Source of the DNA: Pseudomonadota bacterium
GTDB taxonomy: Bacteria; Pseudomonadota; Alphaproteobacteria; Rhizobiales; Beijerinckiaceae
NCBI GenBank assembly: GCA_021813805.1
Contig: JAKAJL010000014.1
Coordinates: 1-64,000 of the forward strand
Reading direction: 5' to 3'
Length of the DNA stretch: 64,000 nt
The notes beneath the pieces were generated by a model. The model saw nothing but the letters and a program-made list of their open reading frames with translations, did no database searches and was not told the origin of the DNA. The position numbers and the translations under genes were made by a program. Shown here piece after piece: positions 54,926 to 62,919 of this stretch (within the stretch, counting starts at the first letter, position 1; every line of letters starts with the position of its first letter).

Positions 54926-55587
54926 TTTTCGCCCCGCCCGCCTTGCAATTGCTTGCGCCGCAACAGAACCGCGAGGATGAGGGCGAACGACGCGGCGACC
55001 AGCAGGCCGAAACCATAGGTCGGGTAGGAGAAGGTGGAGAACTGCGCCACCTTGCCCTCGCCGAACACCGTCGGCATGAAAGGCTTGACGGTGAAGGCGC
55101 CCCAGGGGTTCAGCGTATGGCCGAAATACCAGAGCCAGCCCGAATAATCGATGACGAAGCCGACGGGCACGAGAATCGCCGGCAGCGCCAGCAGCCACCA
55201 GAACGGACCGGAATAGAACATGAAGGCGACCAGCAGCAGGCCCATCGCGACAAACAGATAGGGCGCGAGCATGATTTCGTATTTCGCGCCCTCGGCGATC
55301 GGCTTCATGCCGATATAATGGTTGATCGTGTTCATCTCGTGGACGCAGTCCAGCGCCTCGTCATTGTCCACGTCGATTTCGGTTCTCGGTCGGGTGTGGC
55401 AGCCGTTCATGACGCCGTTGAAGTGAAATTCGATGCGGATGCCGTCGGGAAAGGCGTCCGGCGGATATTGCGGCGCCGTGAGCGCGACCCACCATATCGG
55501 CGAGAAATAAGCGACGGCGAGCAAGGCCATGGCGGCGAGGGTCAGCAGGCGGAACGGCGCGGCGCCTGATTTTCCGGACGTAGTCAT
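54922..55587 (-). CDS. nosB: NosB, membrane protein of clade II nos clusters
   Basis: This 221-residue membrane protein has four or five hydrophobic helices and a periplasmic loop with cysteines (MNGCHTRPRTEIDVDNDEALDCVHEMNTINHYIGM). FSPIWWVALTAPQYPPDAFPDGI at the start and the end LLVAASFALILAVLLRRK fit NosB, a gene found in clade II N2O reductase clusters between nosZ and nosD; its role is unsettled. ATG at 55587 has GGAG upstream. The gene order is the main support. Confidence 0.8.
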   Translation of the reverse strand: MTTSGKSGAAPFRLLTLAAMALLAVAYFSPIWWVALTAPQYPPDAFPDGIRIEFHFNGVMNGCHTRPRTEIDVDNDEALDCVHEMNTINHYIGMKPIAEGAKYEIMLAPYLFVAMGLLLVAFMFYSGPFWWLLALPAILVPVGFVIDYSGWLWYFGHTLNPWGAFTVKPFMPTVFGEGKVAQFSTFSYPTYGFGLLVAASFALILAVLLRRKQLQGGRGEK

Positions 55588-55830
55588 TGATCGCTCCGCA
55601 TGAAAAGAATTCTGGATCGCCTCGTGTCCCGATCCCTCGTCAATCTGGCGCCATTGCTGAATTGCGGTCATGCGATGACGCAAACAGCAATGCTGATGAC
55701 GTTTCTTCCTCGGGTTCGGGGAGGAGGCCCGGAAGCGCGGCGTTCACGAAGCGCCGCCCGCGCGCGGCAGCTGCGCCGCGCCCGTGTCGGTTCAGATCGT
55801 CGACAAGTCTTGCGGCCGAGGCCGCAAGCC

Positions 55831-56589
55831 TCAATCGAAATCCGGATTCTTCCAGCCATGCGGCCCGAGCTTGTCCTTCGGCGGCGAAAGCTGCGCGACA
55901 TAGCTTAGCACGTCCACCATGTCCTTGTCGGAAAAGCCCTTGATCTGCGCGATCATGTCGGGATTGGCGTTGCGCCGCTTGCCCTGCTGGATCCATTTGA
56001 ACTGGCGCAGCAGATATTCGTAATGCTGCCCCTGGATGCGCGGGTAGTATTTCTCCTCGTTGCCTTCGCCCTTGTCGCCGTGGCAGCGCACGCAATTGTC
56101 GGCGTAGAGCTTGGCGCCGTGGGCGAGGTCCGCAGTGGCCGGTCCCTTGCCATTATCCGGGTTCATCGGCAGGCTGGCGATATAGGCCGTCACGTCGGAT
56201 ACCGACTGCTCGCCGCCGATCTCGGACGTCAAAGCGAAAGGATACATCGTCGGATTGTCGCGGTTGCCTTCGCGAATGTCGGTCAGCTGCTTGATCAGCA
56301 CGGTGCGATACTGGCCGGCGAGTTCAGGGAAGGTGCCGTCGGTTCGCCCCCAACCCTCGGGCATGTGGCAGGCCGAGCAAACCTCGAAAACCTCCTTGCC
56401 ATGCTTGAGATCCGGCTTCAACTCCAGCGCCTTCTCGCGCTCGCCGCCCTGGACCATCCATTGATGCTTCTTGCCCTCGGCGTCCGTCGTCACCTTGGAG
56501 GCGTCAGCTTTCGGGGCGGTATCCGCCGCGCGGACCGCTGTCGTCAGCGCAAGAACCGAGGCGAGCGCAACTACAACCTTCGTTTTCAT
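55831..56589 (-). CDS. Diheme cytochrome c of the nos cluster (NosC-like, c4 type)
   Basis: This 252-residue periplasmic cytochrome has a signal peptide (MKTKVVVALASVLALTTAVRA) and two heme sites, CSACH and CVRCH, each followed by a c4-type domain. Methionine candidates are in the MYPF and DMIAQIKGF segments. It probably passes electrons to NosZ, filling the place of NosC1 or NosC2 in Wolinella-type clusters. ATG at 56589 has GGAGAAGGAC upstream. A palindrome and an imperfect FNR box lie before it, so it may start its own transcript. Confidence 0.85.
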   Translation of the reverse strand: MKTKVVVALASVLALTTAVRAADTAPKADASKVTTDAEGKKHQWMVQGGEREKALELKPDLKHGKEVFEVCSACHMPEGWGRTDGTFPELAGQYRTVLIKQLTDIREGNRDNPTMYPFALTSEIGGEQSVSDVTAYIASLPMNPDNGKGPATADLAHGAKLYADNCVRCHGDKGEGNEEKYYPRIQGQHYEYLLRQFKWIQQGKRRNANPDMIAQIKGFSDKDMVDVLSYVAQLSPPKDKLGPHGWKNPDFD

Positions 56590-56629
56590 GTCCTTCTCCA
56601 CTCGAAGCGAGCAAAACTCACCCTTTCGC

Positions 56630-56648
56630 TGAATTGCCAAGCAATTCA
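56630..56648. repeat. Perfect 8-base inverted repeat before the NosC-like gene
   Basis: TGAATTGC-CAA-GCAATTCA lies 41 bases upstream of the diheme cytochrome ATG, in an AT-rich stretch. It could be an operator for an unknown regulator or a small 5-prime hairpin. Confidence 0.45.
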
Positions 56649-56718
56649 CACGATATTCATGACGAAAAATTCTTCGCCAAAATTTTTGAATTGTTATCCG
56701 CGAAATGAAAGTTTGGCT

Positions 56719-56732
56719 TTGACCTGGCGCAA
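56719..56732. promoter_or_regulatory. Imperfect FNR/NNR-like box in the nos cluster
   Basis: TTGAC-CTGG-CGCAA has one perfect half-site and a weak second one, about 137 bases before the NosC-like ATG. It is followed in the direction of transcription by AT-rich DNA. Confidence 0.3.
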
Positions 56733-56738
56733 ACTACA

Positions 56739-57392
56739 TCATTTTTGTGCCGCGCGATTAATCTGCGACAGATATTCTGCAAGCGCGTCGATATCGGCGT
56801 CGCTGAGGGAGGCCACCACGGGCCTCATGATCTTGGAGGGGCCGTTGGTGCGGACGCCGTCGCGAATTTCCTTGATCTGCAGGACGAGGTAGTTCTTCTT
56901 CTGCCCGCCAACCACGGGATAACCGGGCATGGGCTTCAAACCTTGGTCGCCGTGACAGGCGGCGCAGCCTGTATCGTCATAGAGTTTCGCGCCTTTGGCG
57001 ACCTGGGCGGCGTCGCCGGGTTGAGCCGGCGCCGGGGGTGGCTGCGTCGAGAGCCACGCCGCGATGGTCTTCAATTCCTGGTCGCTGACGATGCTCATCA
57101 CGTCCTTCATCGCTTGGGTGCGCGGATAGCCGCGCGCGTCGGGGCCGGAGACGCGCTTGCCCGATGCGATGTCCTTCATCTGCTCGAAGAGATAGGCCTC
57201 GTTCTGGCCGGCGAGATTGGGATACATCATGATCGCCTTCGCCCCGTTCTTGCCGTGGCAGGCGATGCAGGTGCGGGTCATGAAGAGTTGCTTGCCCGTC
57301 GCCGCGTCTTCCGCACGCGCGGGAATGTTCAACGTCGCCAGGATAGTGGCCAGCGACAAGGCGGCGAGCTTCGATTTTGCGAGAAATGTCAT
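56739..57392 (-). CDS. Diheme cytochrome c of the nos cluster, first copy (c4 type)
   Basis: This 217-residue periplasmic cytochrome has a signal peptide (LAALSLATILATLNIPARA) and heme sites CIACH and CAACH, about 100 residues apart, in two similar halves (MMYPNLAGQNEAYLFEQMKDI and MPGYPVVGGQKKNYLVLQIKEI). That is the layout of cytochrome c4. It follows nosZ after a terminator-like hairpin and probably donates electrons to the CuA centre of NosZ. Confidence 0.87.
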   Translation of the reverse strand: MTFLAKSKLAALSLATILATLNIPARAEDAATGKQLFMTRTCIACHGKNGAKAIMMYPNLAGQNEAYLFEQMKDIASGKRVSGPDARGYPRTQAMKDVMSIVSDQELKTIAAWLSTQPPPAPAQPGDAAQVAKGAKLYDDTGCAACHGDQGLKPMPGYPVVGGQKKNYLVLQIKEIRDGVRTNGPSKIMRPVVASLSDADIDALAEYLSQINRAAQK

Positions 57393-57425
57393 GGCTGATC
57401 GCGCCGTTGTTTGACCTGCAAAAGA

Positions 57426-57448
57426 GGGGGGCGGACGATCCGCCCCCC
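57426..57448 (-). terminator. Strong hairpin between nosZ and the downstream cytochrome
   Basis: On the minus strand GGGGGGCGGA, a three-base loop and TCCGCCCCCC form a perfect 10-base-pair stem followed by TCTTTT. It sits 18 bases after the nosZ stop and should end, or partly end, the nosZ transcript. Confidence 0.75.
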
Positions 57449-57465
57449 AAGCGTTTCCGTAAGGC

Positions 57466-59763
57466 TTATTTCACCTTTTTCGCGCCGTTCTGTTCAAGGT
57501 AGGTCTTGGCGCGCAGGCCGATGTCGGCGGCTTTCACCTGATATTGCCACCATTGGTTCGCCCAGAGCATCGCGTTCTGCCAATCGCCCTTCTTGGAGAA
57601 GTCGTCGGCCTTGGCGCGCGCGTCCTTGGCGAAATTGAGCTGATCGGTCGCGTCTGACACCAGGGCCACCACCGTCGGGAAATCCTTGTAATTGACGGAG
57701 GTGATGTAAGCGACGACGCTGTCGATCACGGCCTGGGTGTCGAGGTTTTCCTTGTACTGCTTGTCGAAGTCGGCCTTGGTATAGGTCTGGCCGGTGCTGA
57801 ACGCGGCGGGCTGAGCCACCGCGCCGCCCTTGGGCGCGACCATCAGATAGCCTTCCATCTCCAGATGCAGCGCCGAGCAGAACTCGGTGCAGTAATAGGG
57901 ATAGACGCCGGCCTTGACGTTCTGGATCGTCGCCGAGGCGGTCTTGCCCGGCTCCAGCGACAATTGAACGTCGTGCTGGGCGACGGCGAAGCCGTGGGTC
58001 TCGTCCTCCGCGCGCTCGGCGTTGGTCCAGTGATAGATCACCGTATCGCCTTCCTGCGCCTGGACGATTTCCGGATTGTAGTGCGAGCGGATGACCGTGC
58101 CGAAGACTTCGACCTTGCCCGGCGATCGGTCGATATGCTCCGAACCCGGACGCACGGCAAAGGGCGAGGCCTCCTCGGTGCGGCTGTTGGTGCCGTATTT
58201 GTAGCGAACCAGCGGCTTCAGCTTGTCGAGAGAGATCGCGACCGCGTAATGCGGCTCGCCAAGCGGAAGCGGCATGTCGTAGAGCAGTTTCATCTTGTCG
58301 CCGCTGATGTCGATCAGCTCCTCGTTCTGCGGATGCAGCGGGCCGACGGGGTCGAAACGGTCGATGGCGAGCTTGTTGAGCGCGACGAGATATTTGCCCT
58401 TTGGATGCTCGGTGTCGCCTTCCATCGTCATCAGATGGCCGATGTTGTAAAAGACGGGAATCTTGTCGAGAACCTTACCCTCGCAATAGTTCCACTTCAC
58501 CACCTGGCTATCGACATAGAGCGAGGTGTAAACGATGCAGGGTTTGCTGTCGAACTGGTTGTGCAGCGGGCCGAGGCCGAGCGCGACCTGCACATGCAGG
58601 GATTTTTTCATGTCGAGGATCGGAATGCCGTAAGGATCCTTGCCGGCGAAATCCTTGGCCTCGATGAGTTTCTGCATCTTGTCGAAATCATAGACCGAGT
58701 CATGCGTGTCGAGCTTGCCGCTGACGACGACATATTTGCCGTCTGGAGAGACATCGACGCCATGCGGGCTCTTCGGTTCGGGCACGAGATAGAGCAGACC
58801 CTCGTCGATCGCGGTCTTGAGCCGGATCACCGCCATGCCGTTGATCTTTTCGACCTTGCCCGCCTTGAAGACCGCTTCGGCCTTCTTCCAGTTGATCACG
58901 TGCAGGAGGTCGGTGTCATGCGCTGAACAACCCGCTTCGAAGGGCGGACGGCCGGATTCAATGCCACCCACGTAACGCTCGGTGCAGAGCGAGTTGGTGA
59001 AGCTCCAGTCGTTCGACGGTCCCTTGCCGGTCGAGGTCAGATCCTGGCTGTAGGGCGGAAGCTCGATGGTGAAGGAATTTTCCGGCTCGATCATGCCTTT
59101 TTGGCGGTTGAACTTCCAGTAAGTGATGCCGCCGCGATAATCGTTGAACTTGTCGAGACCCTGGTATTTGCGGTCGAGCGTTCCGGGATATTGCGACGCC
59201 TCGACGACATATTCCGTGTTGTTGGTGACGAAGGCGCCGCCGTGGTCGGTCGTCAGGATCGGATTGACGACGATCTGCCGCGTTTCGAAGTCCTTGAGGC
59301 CGATGACCGCGATGCGGGGCGTCGACTTGTCGTTGATGAACAGATATTGCCCATCGTAGTCGCCGTTCGTTTTGGAAAGATTCGGGTGGTGGGTGTCGCC
59401 CCATGTGATCGGCTTGCCCTCGGGCGTCTTCGACGAGGCGAGGATCGCCTTCGATTCGTCGTCATAGCCGAAGCCCTGCCAGGGCTCGCGATTGAACACC
59501 GCGATATATTTGATGATGCGCATCGACGGGATGCCGAAGACGATGACGCCGCCATATTGGCCGCCGGAGGCGAATGAGAGGAATTCGTCGCGCCCGCCGG
59601 TCGGCGTGTAGGTCTTGGCGGCGGCGAGCACATTCTCCTCTGTCAGATTGCGCCGCTTCATCACATCCTGAAGCGATTCATCCGCGAAGGCGGAGCCGAC
59701 AAAAGCGGCGGTCATTCCCAGCGCGCTCGCCAGCATGGTGGTCTTCATCAGTCTGGATTTCAT
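57466..59763 (-). CDS. nosZ: Nitrous oxide reductase NosZ, clade II type
   Basis: NosZ reduces N2O to N2 in the periplasm. The 765-residue protein starts with a Sec-type signal without twin arginine (MKSRLMKTTMLASALGMTAAFVGSAFA). This marks the clade II (atypical) enzymes; clade I NosZ uses Tat. The copper-sulfide-site region shows WGDTHHPNLS (His 125-126). The CuA domain has His 590 (EDETHGFAVA) and CTEFCSALHLEM (Cys 625 and 629, His 633, Met 636). About 110 residues follow CuA with no heme motif, longer than clade I. ATG at 59763 has AAGGGGGC upstream; the track start at 59865 is rejected. Confidence 0.95.
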   Translation of the reverse strand: MKSRLMKTTMLASALGMTAAFVGSAFADESLQDVMKRRNLTEENVLAAAKTYTPTGGRDEFLSFASGGQYGGVIVFGIPSMRIIKYIAVFNREPWQGFGYDDESKAILASSKTPEGKPITWGDTHHPNLSKTNGDYDGQYLFINDKSTPRIAVIGLKDFETRQIVVNPILTTDHGGAFVTNNTEYVVEASQYPGTLDRKYQGLDKFNDYRGGITYWKFNRQKGMIEPENSFTIELPPYSQDLTSTGKGPSNDWSFTNSLCTERYVGGIESGRPPFEAGCSAHDTDLLHVINWKKAEAVFKAGKVEKINGMAVIRLKTAIDEGLLYLVPEPKSPHGVDVSPDGKYVVVSGKLDTHDSVYDFDKMQKLIEAKDFAGKDPYGIPILDMKKSLHVQVALGLGPLHNQFDSKPCIVYTSLYVDSQVVKWNYCEGKVLDKIPVFYNIGHLMTMEGDTEHPKGKYLVALNKLAIDRFDPVGPLHPQNEELIDISGDKMKLLYDMPLPLGEPHYAVAISLDKLKPLVRYKYGTNSRTEEASPFAVRPGSEHIDRSPGKVEVFGTVIRSHYNPEIVQAQEGDTVIYHWTNAERAEDETHGFAVAQHDVQLSLEPGKTASATIQNVKAGVYPYYCTEFCSALHLEMEGYLMVAPKGGAVAQPAAFSTGQTYTKADFDKQYKENLDTQAVIDSVVAYITSVNYKDFPTVVALVSDATDQLNFAKDARAKADDFSKKGDWQNAMLWANQWWQYQVKAADIGLRAKTYLEQNGAKKVK

Positions 59764-59877
59764 CTTTGCCCCCTTCGGCAAAAGCTCCCGCTCGGGCGGC
59801 CGAACCCGCGCGCCGCCCCTCCGCGCCTGCGAAGTTCTGTCAACGAGGGGAACATAGACGCCCATGGCTCAACCGCA

Positions 59878-59891
59878 TTGACTTTTGTCAA
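59878..59891. promoter_or_regulatory. FNR/NNR box upstream of nosZ
   Basis: TTGAC-TTTT-GTCAA is a perfect dyad centred about 121 bases before the nosZ ATG and identical to the distal box of the narR-narK region. Confidence 0.8.
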
Positions 59892-60533
59892 GTACGAATA
59901 CTTGAATTTGCGCCGCAACTTCGAAATCCGTGCGAAAGGATGTTGTCGCGCAAATAGAATTTCGTCGTATTGGCGGCTTTTCGACGCTGCGCAAATTCGT
60001 CCGAGACGGGTGGCGGGCCATGGAAAAAGTCTCCGTTGGTGAAGCCCGAGGAACCGATGGACCGGAGCGCCGAAACGGACGCCGCCGCCGGATCAGGGGC
60101 GCGCAAACCGTTGGCGAGCATGAATTTCAGGCCGGGGACCGTCGCTTCTTTGCCGGCGTCCTTACGGCGAAAACATATTGGGCGACATGACATTGCCATG
60201 CCGGGGGATTTCACTCGTCGGGCGTGCGTCGCGCGAGCGCGCCTGGCCGGTGGGTGGGAAAATCATGCCGGCGCGTCTTTTTGCCGCGGCGCTTCGCCGG
60301 GCGCTGGATCGGATGCGGAATGGTCCGGCGGCGAGCGCGGCGGGCCGCGAAGGCCGGCGCGGACGTCGGGGCGAGGTTCGGGAGCATTTTGTCGAGCCTT
60401 TGTTGCGCCTAAGCAAACAGGCGCGGCGGAGCCCGTTGACACCGGCTTCGGCGGCGCCTAGCGGATATGCGAGGGCTCATTCTCGCCATGGCGGATGCGC
60501 CCGAGCCGCATGGTCTTGAACGAGATTTTCGCG
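59892..60533. other. Gene-free stretch between nosZ and the c'-like cytochrome
   Basis: About 640 bases with no supported gene on either strand; the listed ORFs are Arg/Ala-rich and resemble nothing. No FNR-type box was found close to the downstream cytochrome. Confidence 0.5.
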
Positions 60534-60995
60534 ATGAAGAACCGACTTGCCTTAGCCGCCCTCGTCCTGTGGGGCGTGACCGTCGCCGGCGCGGGCTTCA
60601 TGTTCGTGCGCGGGCGGACGGCGCCTGCGTCCGATGGCCGCACCGCCGTCCTCCTCGCCCCCGCCGATCGCGATTTCGTGCTCGCGGAGATGCGCAATCT
60701 GCTGGAAGCGACGCAGAACATCGCCGCGGCGCTCGCCGAGGACGACCGCGCGAAGCTTGCGGCGGCGGCGCGTTTGGGCGGACGGGGATCGGTCAAGGGC
60801 GTTCCGGCCGACTTGCTGGTCCGCTTGCCCGTGGACTTCAAACAGGCGGGCATGGCGATGCATGGCGGCTTTGACAAGATCGCCGAGGCGGCGGATCGCG
60901 GCGAGAGCATGAAACAGCTGAACGCGCGTCTCGCCGACCAGCTGAATCTTTGCGTCGGCTGCCACCAGACCTACCGGATCGACGCGGTCCATTGA
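60534..60995 (+). CDS. Membrane-anchored class II (c'-like) cytochrome
   Basis: This 153-residue protein has an N-terminal anchor or signal (NRLALAALVLWGVTVAGAGFMF), a helical body, and a single heme motif near the C-terminus in LNLCVGCHQTYRID. The late CxxCH followed by Tyr-Arg is the layout of class II cytochromes (cytochrome c'), which bind and scavenge NO. The uncleaved-looking helix would tether it to the membrane. ATG at 60534 is used; an in-frame ATG at 60510 is possible. Heme motif and layout are seen; NO binding is an inference. Confidence 0.65.
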   Translation: MKNRLALAALVLWGVTVAGAGFMFVRGRTAPASDGRTAVLLAPADRDFVLAEMRNLLEATQNIAAALAEDDRAKLAAAARLGGRGSVKGVPADLLVRLPVDFKQAGMAMHGGFDKIAEAADRGESMKQLNARLADQLNLCVGCHQTYRIDAVH

Positions 60996-61045
60996 CGCCT
61001 TTGCAGCGAGATTGTTTCGCAATCCGGCGAGCGGCCGGGGACTCC

Positions 61046-61651
61046 TCATTTCCCGTTGGGCGGCTCATCCGAAAACGGTTCGCCTTCGATGCAATGGCTT
61101 CCCGATGAACCAGCCTTGCAGACGCCGCCTGTAGGCCAGAGCGCGCCCTCGATCTGGGCTCCGTCGAGGCGAACCTTGCGCAGATCGACCATTTGGAGTC
61201 GCGCGCCGCGCAGGTCGGCGCCGCGCAGGTCGGCGCCTTCGAGCACGGAGAAACTGAAATCGGCCGCGCGCAGGTCGGCGCCGCGCAAGTCGGCGCCGTC
61301 CAGATGCGCCTGACGAAGCGTCGCGCCCTTCAGGGTCGCGCCCGAAAGGTCGGCCTGTTTCAGATTGGCGGCGTAGAGATTGGCCCGCAGCAAATTGACG
61401 GATGGCAGCTTCGCGCCCTGAAGCTCCGAGGCGGAGAGATTCGCGTCGTGAAAATCCGCGCCGGAAAAATCCTGTCCGACGCCGTCAAAACCCCGCAAAT
61501 CGGCTCCCGCGCAATTGGCGGACGGGTTTGGTTGGCATGCGCCCGCGCCCAGGGCCGGCAGGGGGCCGAGACAAACGGATATCAGCAAGGGCGCGGCGAT
61601 CGCCCGCATGGGCGAACTTCGCCCCAGGCGTGAACCGGCAATGTTGCGCAT
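61046..61651 (-). CDS. Exported pentapeptide-repeat protein
   Basis: This 201-residue protein has a signal peptide (RAIAAPLLISVCLGPLPALGAG) and about 20 pentapeptide units of the A(D/N)LxG kind (CAGADLRGFDGVGQDFSGADF, ANLKQADLSGATLKGATL), which fold as a quadrilateral beta helix. Four cysteines lie outside or at the ends of the repeat (ACQPNPSANC, VCKAGSSGSHC). The track starts at 61798; ATG at 61651 has GGGATC upstream and precedes the signal. A perfect FNR/NNR box is 122 bases upstream, the same distance as for nosZ. The function is unknown. Confidence 0.82.
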   Translation of the reverse strand: MRNIAGSRLGRSSPMRAIAAPLLISVCLGPLPALGAGACQPNPSANCAGADLRGFDGVGQDFSGADFHDANLSASELQGAKLPSVNLLRANLYAANLKQADLSGATLKGATLRQAHLDGADLRGADLRAADFSFSVLEGADLRGADLRGARLQMVDLRKVRLDGAQIEGALWPTGGVCKAGSSGSHCIEGEPFSDEPPNGK

Positions 61652-61766
61652 TGATCCCGTCCTCGGGCTGAATCTGATCGTGAATGCTTCAAGCCCAAAA
61701 CGCCCGCGGCGCGGCCGCCCCGGCTGAAGCTCGGGTCCCTTGTCCAACAAAGCGCCCGCGCGGTCC

Positions 61767-61780
61767 TTGACCATTGTCAA
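61767..61780. promoter_or_regulatory. FNR/NNR box upstream of the pentapeptide-repeat gene
   Basis: TTGAC-CATT-GTCAA is a perfect dyad centred about 122 bases before the pentapeptide-repeat ATG and downstream of thiO, so it can only serve the former on the minus strand. Confidence 0.75.
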
Positions 61781-61819
61781 GGCGGCGCGGCGTTTCAACC
61801 TGCGCCGGCGCGACCGCGC

Positions 61820-62878
61820 TCACACGGTCGGCGCGCCAGAGGAAGCGGATTCCCAAATCATCGATGACCCCAGTTCGTTTTGGCTGATCGTCGCCGGGCG
61901 CATCACCTCGGGGGCGAGGGCGCCGACAAAAATGAAATCGGCGCATTGCCGCGCGAGCGCGGGCGCGAGCAGGAAGCCGTGCCGGAACAGGCCATTGACG
62001 AAGATTTTTCGCTCCCGGACGATGATCCTGGGCAGATTGTCGAAAAAGGCGGGGCGCAAGTCCGATCCGGTTTCGAGGATCTCGGCCTCGCCGAACGCCG
62101 GATGAACGGCGTAGGCGGAATTGACCAGTTCGACGATGGACCGCGCCGTGACGCGCGCGCGCTCCTCATTCTCGATCTGGGTCGCGCCGAGCATGTAGCT
62201 TTTGTCCTCGCGCGGCACGACGTAAACGGGATGGCGGGGATGGAGCAGCCGGATCGGCCGCGAGAAATTCAGGTCGGGCGCTGCGAGGATCATCATCTCG
62301 CCCTTGACGCCGCGCAGTCCCGGCAGTTCCAGTTTCGCCGCATATCCGGTGCAGTCGATGGTCCAGTCCGGTTCGCCCTCGGCTTGCGCCGCGTCGAGCC
62401 CGAAGCGGAGGCGCACATTCGCCATGGCGGCGAGACGGCGCGTCGTCGTCTCCAGCGCCGCGCGCGGATCGAGATGCGCCTCCTTGGGAAAGAAAAGCGC
62501 GCGCGAAAAGCGTCCGGCGAGGTCCGGCTCCAGTTCGGCGATGCGATTGCCGCCGATTTCCTCGAATTCCTGCGCCCGGCGGGCGAACAGCCGCAACTCC
62601 GGGAGGTCGCGAGGCGTCGCGACGACGAGGCTGCCGCGGGTCTGCGCCACCGGAATTCTTCGGGTCCAGAAGTCCAGCGCCTCGACGCCCAGTTGGCACA
62701 CCAGCGGCTCGGCCGATTCCAGTTCGCACCATGGCGCGACCATGCCGCCGGCATACCACGAACAGCCCCGGCCGGGTCCTTCTTCGCGCTCGATCAGCTC
62801 GACCTCGGCGCCGCGCGACGCGAGTTCGTAAGCGACGGTAAGGCCCGCCACGCCCGCGCCGACGACTCTGATGCGCAT
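61820..62878 (-). CDS. thiO: Glycine oxidase-like FAD enzyme (ThiO type)
   Basis: This 352-residue DAAO-fold flavoenzyme has the FAD motif MRIRVVGAGVAGLTVAYELASRGAEVELIE, then CSWYAGGMVAPWCELE, which is typical of ThiO, and a C-terminal IFVNGLFRHGFLLAPALARQ. ThiO makes the glycine imine used for the thiazole of thiamine. No other thi gene is in the window, so the thiamine role rests on similarity. ATG at 62878 has GGAGAGAGG upstream; the track frame from 63247 lies inside ubiV. Confidence 0.8.
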   Translation of the reverse strand: MRIRVVGAGVAGLTVAYELASRGAEVELIEREEGPGRGCSWYAGGMVAPWCELESAEPLVCQLGVEALDFWTRRIPVAQTRGSLVVATPRDLPELRLFARRAQEFEEIGGNRIAELEPDLAGRFSRALFFPKEAHLDPRAALETTTRRLAAMANVRLRFGLDAAQAEGEPDWTIDCTGYAAKLELPGLRGVKGEMMILAAPDLNFSRPIRLLHPRHPVYVVPREDKSYMLGATQIENEERARVTARSIVELVNSAYAVHPAFGEAEILETGSDLRPAFFDNLPRIIVRERKIFVNGLFRHGFLLAPALARQCADFIFVGALAPEVMRPATISQNELGSSMIWESASSGAPTV

Positions 62879-62919
62879 TCCTCTCTCCTGATTTGCCCCG
62901 CTTGGATTTCGAGGCGTTT

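Noticed and set aside
59930-60519. Several short ORFs between nosZ and the c'-like cytochrome
   Set aside because: Translations on both strands are Arg/Ala/Gly-rich, overlap one another and resemble nothing known.
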